The position numbers and the translations under genes are program-made. This document shows, in pieces, positions 33,590-42,784 of a stretch of DNA of 64,000 bases; positions within the stretch are counted from its first letter, which is position 1; every line of letters starts with the position of its first letter. The notes under the pieces are model-generated. The model made no database searches. It was not told the DNA's origin and saw only the letters and a list, made by a program, of their open reading frames with translations. The stretch comes from Caenimonas soli (GTDB lineage: Bacteria > Pseudomonadota > Gammaproteobacteria > Burkholderiales > Burkholderiaceae_C). Location: contig NZ_JABJVV010000013.1 in the NCBI RefSeq assembly GCF_013155545.1, forward strand, positions 62,001 through 126,000. The letters are read 5' to 3'.

Positions 33590-35560
33590 TCAGCATTGCC
33601 ATAGCCATCCCTCATGACAGCCAAGAACTCCACGGCTCACAAGACCAGTAATGGCCTCTCTGGCGCGAGTGTTCCTGCGGTGCGTTTCGCAGGTGAGGTG
33701 CACGGCGGCCTTGGCGATGGCAGCCTCAAGCTCGATGCACGGGCGTAGCGGTGGCGCTCCAGACTTGCCGGTCTGGCCGTCCTTGAACATCGGCCGGAGT
33801 GCATCAAGCACCAGGCGTTGGTTGCCGCCCGTGGGCAACTTCGCCCGCTGCACCTCTTCAGCCGCTTTGTCTGGGACCACCACGCAGGAAGTGATGGCGT
33901 CGCCGTAGTCGTCGGTGCCCAAAGTCTCAACCTGAAGACGGAAGGCCTTCACGTCGCCGTCAGCTCCATCCTTGGACTTGGCCACTCGCCACTCCCTCCG
34001 GTCTCCTTCTCGGGACACCTCCACGGCGGCATCCATTGCGGCGAACAGGGAGCTATGCCCGCGCAACCCGCGTGTGCTGTCTTTGCCCGTGTGGTGCACG
34101 AGCACGACCAGCCCGACCGTGAGCGCCTGTAGGTGCTTGGCAGCCTCGAGGATTTCGCCCATGTCCTTGGAACTGTTCTCGTCGGAGGTCGGGGCGGCTC
34201 GGTTCAGCGTGTCCAGGAACACCACTGCACCCGCTGGAATGACCGCCGCCAGGTCATGCACGTCCCTTGGCTCGGTCAGCTTGAAGGGTTGCAGCACCAT
34301 GTGCAGGGTCTTTGGCAGACTCCTTCCCCTGTGTGCCTCCCAAGCCGCCACACGCACCCTGAACCCGGACTCTCCCTCCAACGCGGCGTAGACCACGGGA
34401 GCGCCTTCCGTGCGGCAGTCAAACCACCGTGCGCCTTCAGCGATGGCGGCGGCCATGTCTAGTGCAAGGAACGACTTGCCCGAAGCACTCGGCCCATACA
34501 GGCCGGCCAATCCCGCAGCAGGCAGAACACCACGAACACGCCAGGCCAGCGGGGGGAGGGCCGCGAGGTCGGATGCGCTCAGGAGCTTGTAGCGCTGCTC
34601 GGGTGCCTTGGGGCTGGAGAGAAGCGCCTCCACCGTGTCCAAGCCATCCCGTTGCGCCAGGTCGTTGATGTCCGCGTTGTGCGGCCAGTCGTCAGGCATC
34701 CGGATGAACTGCACTTGCAGCTCTCGGGCAACGGCGTCCGCGTCCTGCTCCTTGCCCACGTCCGGCACGATGACCAGGCGCGCGGACGGGTCCGCCTCGC
34801 GCAGTTCCATCGCTACGGCGCGGACTCGCCCCCATCCAAAGCAGACCACTGCCGGGCGCCCAGTAGCCTTCCAAGCTGCCCATGCCTGCCCGATGCCCTC
34901 GCACAGGTAAACAGTCGAACCCTGCGACTGCTCGCCGACCATGAACCAGCCTTGCATGGTGCAGCCCGGGAGGTTCAGCTTTCCCGGTCGTCCCTCGGCC
35001 TTCAGTCGTGCTGCTGTCTCCGGCGGTGCGATGAGCTGCAAGCTGGAAACGGAGCCGTCCGGCCGCCGCACCGGGATGACCAAGGCGCCCACCATGCTCT
35101 CGCCCGCGACCTTCAGCGCGTCTCCAGACGGGATGACGCGCAAACCATCCGTAAGCCCCTGCTTCTGCTGGATGTAGGGGTGCTCCGCCGTAGCGGGCAG
35201 GCAGCGCTCCCAGACTTCGGCGGGGTCTACCCCTTGCCCGGTCGGTTTCGCACGCTCCTGCGGCTTCCTGGGGCTTGGGACGGGACTATTCGTCGCCGAC
35301 CGACCATCCGGACGCCAGCCGTTCTGCGCGGCAGTCTTGAACAGGGTTCCGGCACCCACCCCTTTGCCGGGCTTAAAGCTGCGCCAGGTGTCCCGCGCGT
35401 CCCGCTCGCTGTAGTTGCTCGCCTGGACGCTCCAGTCATTGAACGCGTCGAAATCCAGACCGGCGGCGTGGGCAGCCATTCCAACTCGGACCCACTCATC
35501 GCGGGGGATGTCGGCCGGGATGGCGTTGAGGGCGTCCCGAGCTCGCTCGTTGTTAGCCAT
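33590..35560 (-). CDS. Primase-helicase (PriCT, Toprim and RepA-like AAA domains)
   Basis: The start is ATG 35560, giving 656 residues; a TTG at 35569 is less likely. Residues ~1-80 resemble PriCT_2 (RDEWVRVGMAAHAAG... DTWRSFKPGKGVGAGTLF). About 130-310 is a Toprim-like region (YLCEGIGQAWAAWKA, RLVIVPDVGKEQDADA). The C-terminal ATPase has Walker A GPSASGKS (356-363), Walker B VVFLDTL and a HHTGKD sensor, as in RepA/DnaB-like helicases of plasmids and satellites. It probably drives autonomous replication of the excised element. It overlaps the upstream gene by 8 bp. Confidence 0.88.
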   Translation of the reverse strand: MANNERARDALNAIPADIPRDEWVRVGMAAHAAGLDFDAFNDWSVQASNYSERDARDTWRSFKPGKGVGAGTLFKTAAQNGWRPDGRSATNSPVPSPRKPQERAKPTGQGVDPAEVWERCLPATAEHPYIQQKQGLTDGLRVIPSGDALKVAGESMVGALVIPVRRPDGSVSSLQLIAPPETAARLKAEGRPGKLNLPGCTMQGWFMVGEQSQGSTVYLCEGIGQAWAAWKATGRPAVVCFGWGRVRAVAMELREADPSARLVIVPDVGKEQDADAVARELQVQFIRMPDDWPHNADINDLAQRDGLDTVEALLSSPKAPEQRYKLLSASDLAALPPLAWRVRGVLPAAGLAGLYGPSASGKSFLALDMAAAIAEGARWFDCRTEGAPVVYAALEGESGFRVRVAAWEAHRGRSLPKTLHMVLQPFKLTEPRDVHDLAAVIPAGAVVFLDTLNRAAPTSDENSSKDMGEILEAAKHLQALTVGLVVLVHHTGKDSTRGLRGHSSLFAAMDAAVEVSREGDRREWRVAKSKDGADGDVKAFRLQVETLGTDDYGDAITSCVVVPDKAAEEVQRAKLPTGGNQRLVLDALRPMFKDGQTGKSGAPPLRPCIELEAAIAKAAVHLTCETHRRNTRAREAITGLVSRGVLGCHEGWLWQC

Positions 35561-35903
35561 TGTTAGCAAGGGCCCTCCCGCTCATCGCCAGAGCCTGCGC
35601 CGTGAACTTCCCATCCAACCGATACAGGGCAATCGTTCGGTCTGGGCAGTCGTCGGTGGGGCTCGGAATCTCGATGGTCTCGATGGGCCAGCCCAGGGTG
35701 CGCAAGGTGAACACCACGGCCCCGAGCCGCCAGCTCTGGGTGCGGCCCTCAAAGTCTGGATGGTCGAACACCTGTCCGTCCATGAACATGCCGAGCGCTT
35801 TGTCTGCCAAGGTGCCGCGCGTCGGCCATTGAGGCGCGAACGGCGGCGGCTCCAAGAAGGACAGTTGTTCGGGGTGCTGAACGCTCGCAGGGAGCTTTCT
35901 CAT
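35553..35903 (-). CDS. Hypothetical protein upstream of the primase-helicase
   Basis: This 116-residue protein has a predicted winged-helix-like stretch (SWRLGAVVFTLRTLGWPIETIEI... TIALYRL). It overlaps the preceding gene (ATGA) and the following primase-helicase gene, so it belongs to the replication operon. It may be a small DNA-binding replication accessory; the role is inferred from position. Confidence 0.65.
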   Translation of the reverse strand: MRKLPASVQHPEQLSFLEPPPFAPQWPTRGTLADKALGMFMDGQVFDHPDFEGRTQSWRLGAVVFTLRTLGWPIETIEIPSPTDDCPDRTIALYRLDGKFTAQALAMSGRALANNG

Positions 35904-36259
35904 GCAACCTCCGCAGCGGTGGACATTGCCTTCAGCGCCCGCTGGCGGCCCGTGGAGGTTAGGCGGTAGCGACCGGGCTTGCAGGTTTTGCCGTCACGGT
36001 CGGTGGCGTCGGACTTCAGCATCTCAATGCCGTCATGACCGGTCACCTTGCGGCGCAGCTCCAGAATGATTTGCGGGCCGTTGGATGCTCCGGCGATGCG
36101 GTCAACAGACTCGCGGGAAATCCAGCCGTCCGTCTGGAGCAGGGCGTCCATTACGCGCGACTGACGCGGCGTAAAAGCTACCGTCTTGTTTGCTTCTGCC
36201 GTAGAATTCGCGCTGTTCGGGGCGCTCGGTTCTGCTTTGGTGGGGCCGGGCGTTTTCAT
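35900..36259 (-). CDS. Winged-helix-like hypothetical protein
   Basis: This 119-residue protein has a Ser/Ala/Pro-rich first 30 residues and then a likely winged helix (RQSRVMDALLQTDGWISRESVDRIAGASNGPQIILELRRK... GRYRLTSTGRQRAL). It starts directly after the AlpA-like stop and overlaps the next gene by 4 bp. A regulatory or replication-initiation role is likely. Confidence 0.65.
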   Translation of the reverse strand: MKTPGPTKAEPSAPNSANSTAEANKTVAFTPRQSRVMDALLQTDGWISRESVDRIAGASNGPQIILELRRKVTGHDGIEMLKSDATDRDGKTCKPGRYRLTSTGRQRALKAMSTAAEVA

Positions 36260-36481
36260 TTACGCGGCCTCCGGAGCGTTTCGCAGGTGGCGCTCTATGA
36301 ACCGCTCAAGGTCTGAGCGCCGATAGCGGACATGATGTCCCAGCTTGAAGAACGGCAGGACCACACGGTTCGTACTGCGCCAGACGGCCAAAGTGGCCTC
36401 CGGTACGTTCAGCAGGGCAGCAGTCTGCCTGGGCGTGAGGTTGTCGCCGGTGATGCGCTGGATTGCGGTTTGCGTTTCCAT
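36260..36481 (-). CDS. AlpA-type HTH protein
   Basis: This 73-residue protein is a MerR/excisionase-like HTH (NLTPRQTAALLNVPEATLAVWR... HHVRYRRSDLERFIERH). AlpA proteins of P4-like elements switch on integrase or excision. It is the first gene of the block running into the primase-helicase. Confidence 0.78.
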   Translation of the reverse strand: METQTAIQRITGDNLTPRQTAALLNVPEATLAVWRSTNRVVLPFFKLGHHVRYRRSDLERFIERHLRNAPEAA

Positions 36482-36613
36482 GACTCAGAACCTTTCGGTT
36501 GTTTGCATGGAACGCATTGCATTTCGGCACCTTCGTTTTCCAGAGAGGAACGGGCGCCACCCGCCGCGAACGGGCGCAAGCGGGCACGAGCGGGCAAGGA
36601 GAGGGGCCGCGCC

Positions 36614-38998
36614 CTACCGGCCTCGCGCGTCCGGATTCATGCGCTTGCGGAGGGCATTCTTGGTGAAGAACTTCACCCCGTCGATGGTGTCGGTTCTGTA
36701 CTTCACTCCCTCTTCCTCAGCATACCCAAGCAGCGGCGCTGGGCGGCCAGACGACTGTGCCAGTTCCACGAGGGCTGCCCACACACTCTGATAGTCGTTC
36801 GAATTCGCGGCGAACTCCTTGGCCTTTTCGATGACGGCGGCCAACGGGTCGGCACGATTTTTCACCTTGTGTTCAAGGACGGACGGAGCGGGAGCCGCTC
36901 CCTCGCTGGCGGGCTGCGCCTCCGGACTCGCAGCCCGAACCTGAGCCACTGCGTCAGCGAGCGCATGAACGTCGTAGCCCGTCACTCTGCAATCCGCGAG
37001 CGTTGTCTCGAAGTCCGGCTCGCCGTGCGCCAGTTCCCAGCGCTCGTACCGGTGCGGCAGGCCACCAATGTCCGTCTGGGACTCGAACGTCCTCCAGTTC
37101 GCCCGACCGACGTTTGCAAGGGCCTTGCACGCGTCAAGCGGCAGGGTCGGTATGGAATCCTTCGGCACGGGCTTGCCGCCGTTCAGAGGTTCATCTTCGG
37201 GAGAGCATGGCTGTGTCTGCGCCGTGCGATGGACCACCGCGCGCAGCACAATCTGTCCGCGCGCGGCGGCCCGAAGAAAATCTCCGGAAGTGACTTCTTG
37301 CGCCGCTTGACGACTTGCGAAGCGGGCGGCCTCTTCAAGCGTCACCGTGTCTGTGTCAGCCAGCAAGCCTGCCTTCCAAGTCGATTGCGGCACAAGACGC
37401 GGGTACATGACTATGGTGCGCTGGTAAACCTTGCGGCCGCCAGTTTGGTCGCCCAACACTGCGGCATTGAGCTCCGCGAGTCGCGCCTTCAAGGTGAGGA
37501 CCCTTTCCTCCTTCGCCTGCAGCTCCATCACTGACCCCGCGTGGGCTTTCTCCCATGTGTTCAGTTCGGCCTTAACGCGGTCGATTTCCTCCCACGTTTC
37601 CCACCCTTTGGCGTACTCCGCTTCGTACTCAGGAGAGCGGGAGTCACCGGCCTGGGCCAGAGTTGGCGGCTCGTCCGGGTACGGGTACTCAAGCCGGAGC
37701 TCATTTCCGATGGCCTCGGCTGCCAGCCAGGCGTTCACGTCCTCTTGGAACAGGTCTCGATGCCAGAGATGCTGCTGCGGGATGAATCGGGGCTCCACTC
37801 TGATGTTGTTCAGACGATAGGTGAGCTTGCCCGCGTGGATTGCCGCGTCCATCTGTTCGGACATCAGCTTGGCGTCCAGGTCGGCCCGACGGTCCGCGAT
37901 GACATGCGCTGCTTCGATGAGGGTGTACCGGCCTCTCCGCCACCGTGCAAGCCGCTCCTCGACCTCTGCGCAGAAGTCGGGGAAGGTCTGAGAGACCGTG
38001 CTCACATGCTTGGCGAAGGTGACGGAAACTTGCCGCTGCTCGCCAGATACGGGATGTGCCTCCTCCCAGCGGCGCGCTTCCGCACGCGGCATGGCTGCAA
38101 GAACTGCTTCTTCGTTCTCCTTGAGATACCTGCCGTACCCGGCCAGAAAGAAACCCCGGTGCACGGTGAAGCCTCTCTCCATAGCCCACTGAAACCACTC
38201 CTCTGGCGAGAGGCGGCCGATGCCTTCAGTCTCTGCAAGTCGCTCCATCCGCTTGGCTTCGTTGCACGGCTTCGTGGCGTCGTACTTCGGCAGGGGGCGC
38301 GAGCTGAGGTCTTCGTATAGGTCGGGGTCCAAGCCCTGCATCAGCCGGCCCGCCTCTGCGGGGCTCAGCGTCTTCATGTTCTCGACCCAGTAACGCCAGT
38401 CGATGGGCCTCCCGTTCTGGAGAAACTCAACCAGTCCCGCGTGTGAGTCGTCCGATACGTGAGTCGCCAGAGGCTGCCTGCGCTCGAACCCTTCGAGCGT
38501 CATGTTCAGTGTTTGGTCTTCCAAGAAGGGCGAGAAATTTAGCTCTCGGTCGCCTTCGCGCTCCCCCATGATGGACAACCGTTCCGGGCCATAGTCCCGT
38601 TCGAAGTCCGCAGCGAATTCATCGAGCCAGACGAACACGCCTGCCGGCAGCTTGGCGACCGATTGCGACACCCAGGCCGCATAGCCACGGTCGTCATTCG
38701 CGAACTTCTCCCGTAGTTCGGCTTCCAACCCCTGCAATGCGGCGACGTACCTGTCCCACTCTTTGGGCAGCAGCTTAACCGGCGCGCCGCCAACTAAGTG
38801 ATACGTGTCGGTGTGCTCCAGCTTTTCAAATGGTGCCGCCTCGTCGCGAGCGAAGTTTTTCGCAACCACGTCCGGCGAGATGGTCCACCCGGTGACGTAG
38901 GGGATGGCGCGCACGGGCAGGGCATCGCGGTCGCCAACCTTGATGACCAATGACGCGTACTGTCGCTCGGCTTCTGCCCGTTTTTCTGACCTGTCCAT
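36614..38998 (-). CDS. Large hypothetical element protein
   Basis: ATG 38998 follows an AAGGGG-containing leader; a GTG at 39004 is an alternative. The 794-residue product is soluble, rich in Glu/Arg and largely helical, with a coiled-coil-like stretch at about 470-540 (WEEIDRVKAELNTWEKAHAG... VLTLKARLAELNA). No nucleotide-binding, nuclease or membrane motif was recognised. It is the longest gene of the element after integration and replication functions are accounted for, so it may be its main cargo. Confidence 0.7.
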   Translation of the reverse strand: MDRSEKRAEAERQYASLVIKVGDRDALPVRAIPYVTGWTISPDVVAKNFARDEAAPFEKLEHTDTYHLVGGAPVKLLPKEWDRYVAALQGLEAELREKFANDDRGYAAWVSQSVAKLPAGVFVWLDEFAADFERDYGPERLSIMGEREGDRELNFSPFLEDQTLNMTLEGFERRQPLATHVSDDSHAGLVEFLQNGRPIDWRYWVENMKTLSPAEAGRLMQGLDPDLYEDLSSRPLPKYDATKPCNEAKRMERLAETEGIGRLSPEEWFQWAMERGFTVHRGFFLAGYGRYLKENEEAVLAAMPRAEARRWEEAHPVSGEQRQVSVTFAKHVSTVSQTFPDFCAEVEERLARWRRGRYTLIEAAHVIADRRADLDAKLMSEQMDAAIHAGKLTYRLNNIRVEPRFIPQQHLWHRDLFQEDVNAWLAAEAIGNELRLEYPYPDEPPTLAQAGDSRSPEYEAEYAKGWETWEEIDRVKAELNTWEKAHAGSVMELQAKEERVLTLKARLAELNAAVLGDQTGGRKVYQRTIVMYPRLVPQSTWKAGLLADTDTVTLEEAARFASRQAAQEVTSGDFLRAAARGQIVLRAVVHRTAQTQPCSPEDEPLNGGKPVPKDSIPTLPLDACKALANVGRANWRTFESQTDIGGLPHRYERWELAHGEPDFETTLADCRVTGYDVHALADAVAQVRAASPEAQPASEGAAPAPSVLEHKVKNRADPLAAVIEKAKEFAANSNDYQSVWAALVELAQSSGRPAPLLGYAEEEGVKYRTDTIDGVKFFTKNALRKRMNPDARGR

Positions 38999-39101
38999 TT
39001 GCACCCCTTCGTGGTGCCCTTCAAAGGAAGCCCCAGCAGGCGGGTGAAGGTGTCCCGCTTTTCAGCCGCTAAGCCTATCTGGGGCCAATCTGCAATTCTC
39101 G

Positions 39102-39713
39102 TCAGCTTGCTCTGTTCCCCTCGCCGGCCTTGGCCACGAGGGTCTCTATAGCGGTTAGCTCCATCTCAAGGCCATGCTGGAACAAGTCTTTGAGAAGGTG
39201 CTCAGAGTTCTGCAACATGACCTCCTCAAAATCCGGCTCCGTCTGCACTCGCCTCCAGAATGCATTGAAGCACCAGATGCTGATGGTCTTGATGTGCCCG
39301 ACATCGAGCAGGAGATAGTCTGAGTATCCCTTGCTATCGAGCACCGCACGAACGGCCTCCGAGGTCTCTGGCCACGCGAAATAGAAAATGGGGCGTGCGG
39401 CTCCTGATTCCGTATTCCTCCCAAGAGGTGAGAAGGAATGGAGAAGCGTGGAGCGGGCAGCCCACAAGTCTTCTACGGTGACTGCGCCGCTTGTGTGTCC
39501 GTAACGATTCACGTAAGACTTGAACCGCGTGCCATTGTTGACGGTGGGCTGCTCACACGCGAGTGAGGCGCAGATATCAATAAACGAGTAAAGAAGCAGC
39601 AGCGCTGGATACCTGTGCTTGCGCTCCAAGGCCTCATAGGCTGCATGCCGTAGGTCATTCAAGACCGATAGGGCGGTGAGTGTCCGGGCCTTCATCGCGC
39701 TGCATTCTTCCAT
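39102..39713 (-). CDS. HEPN-like hypothetical protein
   Basis: This 203-residue helical protein carries LLYSFIDICASLA and, at about residues 86-93, ARSTLLHS, an R-x4-H motif in the setting used by HEPN ribonucleases. ATG 39713 is used; ATG 39695 is possible. HEPN proteins act as RNases in toxin-antitoxin and abortive-infection systems. No partner nucleotidyltransferase was found. The HEPN call is tentative. Confidence 0.55.
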   Translation of the reverse strand: MEECSAMKARTLTALSVLNDLRHAAYEALERKHRYPALLLLYSFIDICASLACEQPTVNNGTRFKSYVNRYGHTSGAVTVEDLWAARSTLLHSFSPLGRNTESGAARPIFYFAWPETSEAVRAVLDSKGYSDYLLLDVGHIKTISIWCFNAFWRRVQTEPDFEEVMLQNSEHLLKDLFQHGLEMELTAIETLVAKAGEGNRAS

Positions 39714-39757
39714 CGGGTTTCGGGTACTTGGCTCACGGGCTGGTGGGCGTGCATAGT

Positions 39758-40291
39758 CTAGTTGGCCCGACCCGCACGCGTGACGAACTCAATGGCGGTG
39801 CTGTCGCTCTTTGTCAGGTTGCAGGGAACGCAGGCAGCAACGAGATTCAGCGTGTCATCTCCGCCGCCGAGTGCACGCGGTAGCTGGTGCTCTACGTGCC
39901 ATTTACCCGTTAGGTCCAGGGGCGTTCCGCAGTAGTGGCAGTGTCCGTGGGAATGCTCGTATATGGCGCGCCGTCTCCTGGAGATGTAGGGTGCTGGCGC
40001 AGGCGTTGCGGTGAGCAGGGGCTGGTCGGGCCAAAGCTCGGCCTGTTCCGCGGCTATAGGCTCGCCTTGGTGCTTGTCGTTTGCAGCGTGCAGACGCAGG
40101 CGGGCGAGCGCGAGGGCCTGCACCTTGTCTTCCGAGACACTCAGGACAACGCCTGCTTGTGGCTGAACCACCATGTATCGCGTGGCATATAGCCCCCGGG
40201 AGACGCAGGGCATGCTCGCCAGCGCATACCGGCCGTCTTCGCCAAATACGCCGCCGTAAATAGGGCGGTGAAGCAGGCGCTCTTCCGACAT
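39758..40291 (-). CDS. HNH endonuclease
   Basis: This 177-residue protein has a C-terminal HNH module: CHYCGTPLDLTGKWHVEHQLPRALGGGDDTLNLVAACVPCN, with both zinc-binding CxxC pairs, the HVEH metal site and the central Asn. The N-terminal ~100 residues are unrecognised. HNH enzymes cut or nick DNA and are common in phage satellites for packaging or exclusion. Confidence 0.85.
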   Translation of the reverse strand: MSEERLLHRPIYGGVFGEDGRYALASMPCVSRGLYATRYMVVQPQAGVVLSVSEDKVQALALARLRLHAANDKHQGEPIAAEQAELWPDQPLLTATPAPAPYISRRRRAIYEHSHGHCHYCGTPLDLTGKWHVEHQLPRALGGGDDTLNLVAACVPCNLTKSDSTAIEFVTRAGRAN

Positions 40292-40300
40292 CGCTTGGCC

Positions 40301-41671
40301 TTACTGCCCGTCCGGGGCTGAGTGCACCAGACGCAGGTGCTTGGTGCTGTGCAGCAGGGATTGCAAGCCCTTGTCGTTTTGGGCAGCGGTAAGCTTCAGG
40401 CGCTTGTGCACCTCGGCCTCTAGCTTCTTGTCGTGCGTCACGTCGGCAGTTTGCACTGCCTCACGGATAGTCTGGAACGCTTCAGCAAGTTCGTCGGACA
40501 GCTCCGAGTCTTCGGGGATGTCGAAGCGTAGTACACCGTCCGCCTTAGCAAAAACCCGCCGCAGTTCACCTATCCAAACTTCGGTAGCCCATGCGCAATT
40601 TTCGCGGAACTTCTCGACGCTCATCTCCGTCCCGTTGGCGAGTTGCCGCAGCTTCCGGCGTTCGTCCGCGATTGCTCGCTCCTTCTGCTGGTTCTCGTCG
40701 TCGCGGGATTTCCTAAGTGAACGACGGCGCTGCTCCTCCTCTTGGCTAACGGGCACCTCGACACTGTACTGCCCGCCCTTGCCGCGTTTGCAAATAGTGG
40801 CGCCCCATTCCTGCCCATTGGAGGTGGTTGCTGGGGTCCAGTCCTTGCGATAGGACGCTTGCACCTTGTTCCGCCCGGGCTGGCCAGGGAAGAGGTCGAA
40901 GTCTGGCACGAGCCCCGCCGCAATCAGCGCGTTAGCCGTTCCATAGTAAAGGTCCGAGCTGAGCCACCCAGCAGCTGTCGAGACCTCGCGCATCACGCCG
41001 GGAGCATGGGCGACGTACTGCTTTGGCTCTTTGCACCGGGGCAGGTAGAAGCTCTGCGCGATGTAGATGCCGGCAGCCGTCTTGGCGCGGTCGCAAGAGG
41101 AGCGGAAGACCCGGACGGCGAACCCGAGCGGGCACTTGCATTGCAGTTCTTCGGGCGCGCCTGGCTCGCCGGGAAACTTGAGGCCCACACCGATGCCATG
41201 CGCCTGCAATTGCGCCTTGGTCCCCTCCCACGTCTCAGCGTAGCCGCCGAAGTCATGGCGCAGGGCCCAGTTCCGGTATTTGTGTCCCTCCTCCGCAACT
41301 TCCTTGTTGATGCGGTCCTGTTCGGCCTCGTGCTCGGCTGCCGCTGCCTGCTTGCGCCGCCAGGCCTGCACTTCCTTGGAGACGGTCACCTCTAGGCGGT
41401 ACGTCCCATCATCAAGCAGCCGAATGGCCCTGTAGCCCGGCTCCCGCCAAGCGCGGCGAGAAGGCGGGCAGGGCTCACCGCCAGCGAGGAAAGCCGTGCA
41501 TCCGTCTGGTCGGCCCTTCTGGGGCTTCAGTTCGCCTGGGGTGATTAGGCCGGCTGCAACCAGGGCATCGGCGGTGCCGGTGAATACGTCGCGCGCCCGG
41601 CTGGATGTCTTGGTCACGTTCGGATGACCTTCTGAAGGTGAAGCCGGCTGGAGGTGTTGTGCTCTTCCCAT
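40301..41671 (-). CDS. Hypothetical protein with internal duplication
   Basis: ATG 41671 begins 2 bp after the upstream stop, giving 456 residues. Two copies of a similar block are visible: DVFTGTADALVAAGLITPGELKPQKGRPDG near residues 28-60 and DLYYGTANALIAAGLVPDFDLFPGQPGR near 245-275, each followed by a strand-rich part and a charged coiled-coil region. No catalytic motif was seen. Overlapping transcription with the upstream small gene suggests one unit. Confidence 0.65.
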   Translation of the reverse strand: MGRAQHLQPASPSEGHPNVTKTSSRARDVFTGTADALVAAGLITPGELKPQKGRPDGCTAFLAGGEPCPPSRRAWREPGYRAIRLLDDGTYRLEVTVSKEVQAWRRKQAAAAEHEAEQDRINKEVAEEGHKYRNWALRHDFGGYAETWEGTKAQLQAHGIGVGLKFPGEPGAPEELQCKCPLGFAVRVFRSSCDRAKTAAGIYIAQSFYLPRCKEPKQYVAHAPGVMREVSTAAGWLSSDLYYGTANALIAAGLVPDFDLFPGQPGRNKVQASYRKDWTPATTSNGQEWGATICKRGKGGQYSVEVPVSQEEEQRRRSLRKSRDDENQQKERAIADERRKLRQLANGTEMSVEKFRENCAWATEVWIGELRRVFAKADGVLRFDIPEDSELSDELAEAFQTIREAVQTADVTHDKKLEAEVHKRLKLTAAQNDKGLQSLLHSTKHLRLVHSAPDGQ

Positions 41672-41673
41672 GC

Positions 41674-41970
41674 TCACTCTCCCCTGGCAAACAATGCCAG
41701 CGCATCGACTTCTAAGTTGTGTCGGGCCGCGAGGCGCCGGAGCGAGTACATCGGGGCGCGTGCGCCAATGACGATTGCGGTCGGACCGCCGTCTTCGGGG
41801 GTAAAGGTGCCGCACGCCTCGCTGTCACCCGCGTGCTGGAGCATTCGAGCGGGGATGCAGGGGCGGTATCCCCTGGTGCGGGCATGTCTTAGAACCCGGC
41901 GGGCTCCTGACGCGAGAGCGGCAAGCTTCGCGAGGACGGAACTCTTCTCGGCGAGAATCACGGTAGCCAT
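41674..41970 (-). CDS. Small hypothetical protein
   Basis: ATG 41970 has GGAGGT 5 nt upstream, giving 98 residues. The sequence (MATVILAEKSSVLAKLAALASGARRVLRHAR...) is basic at the N-terminus and contains TPEDGGPTAIVIGARAPMYSLRRLA. No family was recognised. It is followed immediately by the 456-residue gene. Confidence 0.6.
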   Translation of the reverse strand: MATVILAEKSSVLAKLAALASGARRVLRHARTRGYRPCIPARMLQHAGDSEACGTFTPEDGGPTAIVIGARAPMYSLRRLAARHNLEVDALALFARGE

Positions 41971-42071
41971 GTTGACCTCCAATACAGGTTGGCTGGTTAG
42001 GGCTGCATCGGTGTTCCACCACCTTTGCGGCCCGCCTTATCTGGTGTGCGCCCCAGCGGCGATAACGGACC

Positions 42072-42266
42072 TTAGTCCACGTAGATGATTGCGTTCGACT
42101 CACCCACCCGCCGCTGCAAGACCTTCAGGGCGGTTCTCGCGTGGTCATGCCGATACAGCCACGGGGAGCCCTTCTCCTTGCCCCCTTCGAGGTACAGGAC
42201 GCGATAACGCGGGGCTGCAATGGGGGCTTGCAAGGCGTGTCGCAGTTGGTCGGCTCTCGTGTGCAT
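42072..42266 (-). CDS. Small hypothetical protein
   Basis: This 64-residue protein (MHTRADQLRHALQAPIAAPRYRVLYLEGG... RTALKVLQRRVGESNAIIYVD) looks like a compact ferredoxin-like or KTSC-type fold, but no motif is diagnostic. It lies in the leftward element operon after the HTH gene. Confidence 0.5.
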   Translation of the reverse strand: MHTRADQLRHALQAPIAAPRYRVLYLEGGKEKGSPWLYRHDHARTALKVLQRRVGESNAIIYVD

Positions 42267-42322
42267 CTCTCAACTCCTTGGTTGGTAGTCTCGCTCCGGA
42301 TGGGCGCGCCGGGTGCTTCGCG

Positions 42323-42532
42323 TTATTCCTTCGGTGGCTCCAGGTACTGCGCGTGCAGCCGTTTAATCTCCAGCAAGAGGGCTAAGTGCTTGGGCACCCA
42401 CTCAGGGATTTCCACTCCTTCCTCGTTGCGCCAGCGGCTCGGTGTGTTCCTGTGAAGGCCGGTCGCCCGGCAGAAGTCGCTCACCTTCCAGCCCAGTTCT
42501 GCCAGCGCCCCATCGAATTCATCAATCGTCAT
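42323..42532 (-). CDS. Small HTH DNA-binding protein (Cro/CI-like)
   Basis: This 69-residue protein has a HTH (FDGALAELGWKVSDFCRATGLHRNTPSRWRNEE) followed by PEWVPKHLALLLEIKRLHA. Such small proteins act as early regulators of integrative elements. The repeated dyads upstream (42573-42674) are good candidate binding sites. Confidence 0.72.
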   Translation of the reverse strand: MTIDEFDGALAELGWKVSDFCRATGLHRNTPSRWRNEEGVEIPEWVPKHLALLLEIKRLHAQYLEPPKE

Positions 42533-42572
42533 CCAGCCCCCAGCATGTGTGCAGTGTAGAGAGATTCCCGAA

Positions 42573-42674
42573 ATTGTGCAATGCTACGTATAAGTGACGC
42601 ACAGTATTAGACATAACGCCCGTTGTGTGAAATGTGCCTGTGGATAGGCGATATGCACAATTCTGGGATTGTGC
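42573..42674. promoter_or_regulatory. Candidate operators for the HTH regulator
   Basis: ATTG-TG-CAAT lies at 42573-42582. A second site has GCACAAT (42655-42661) and its exact complement ATTGTGC (42668-42674), followed by another AAT. The same GCACAAT half-site thus recurs in the gap between the HTH gene and integrase, suggesting control of both. Confidence 0.5.
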
Positions 42675-42784
42675 AATGGTGACAGCCACTTAGCGCTTGA
42701 GCCGCTGGTGCTCAAAAACTGTGCAAATCAAATGGCCCGAGGTTGTCCACAGGCGCCGTGGCATGAGTCGGCAGCCTGGGCGGC

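Noticed and set aside
36332-37534. A 400-codon plus-strand open frame
   Set aside because: It is antisense to the AlpA-like gene and the 794-residue gene, with low-complexity Arg-rich sequence.
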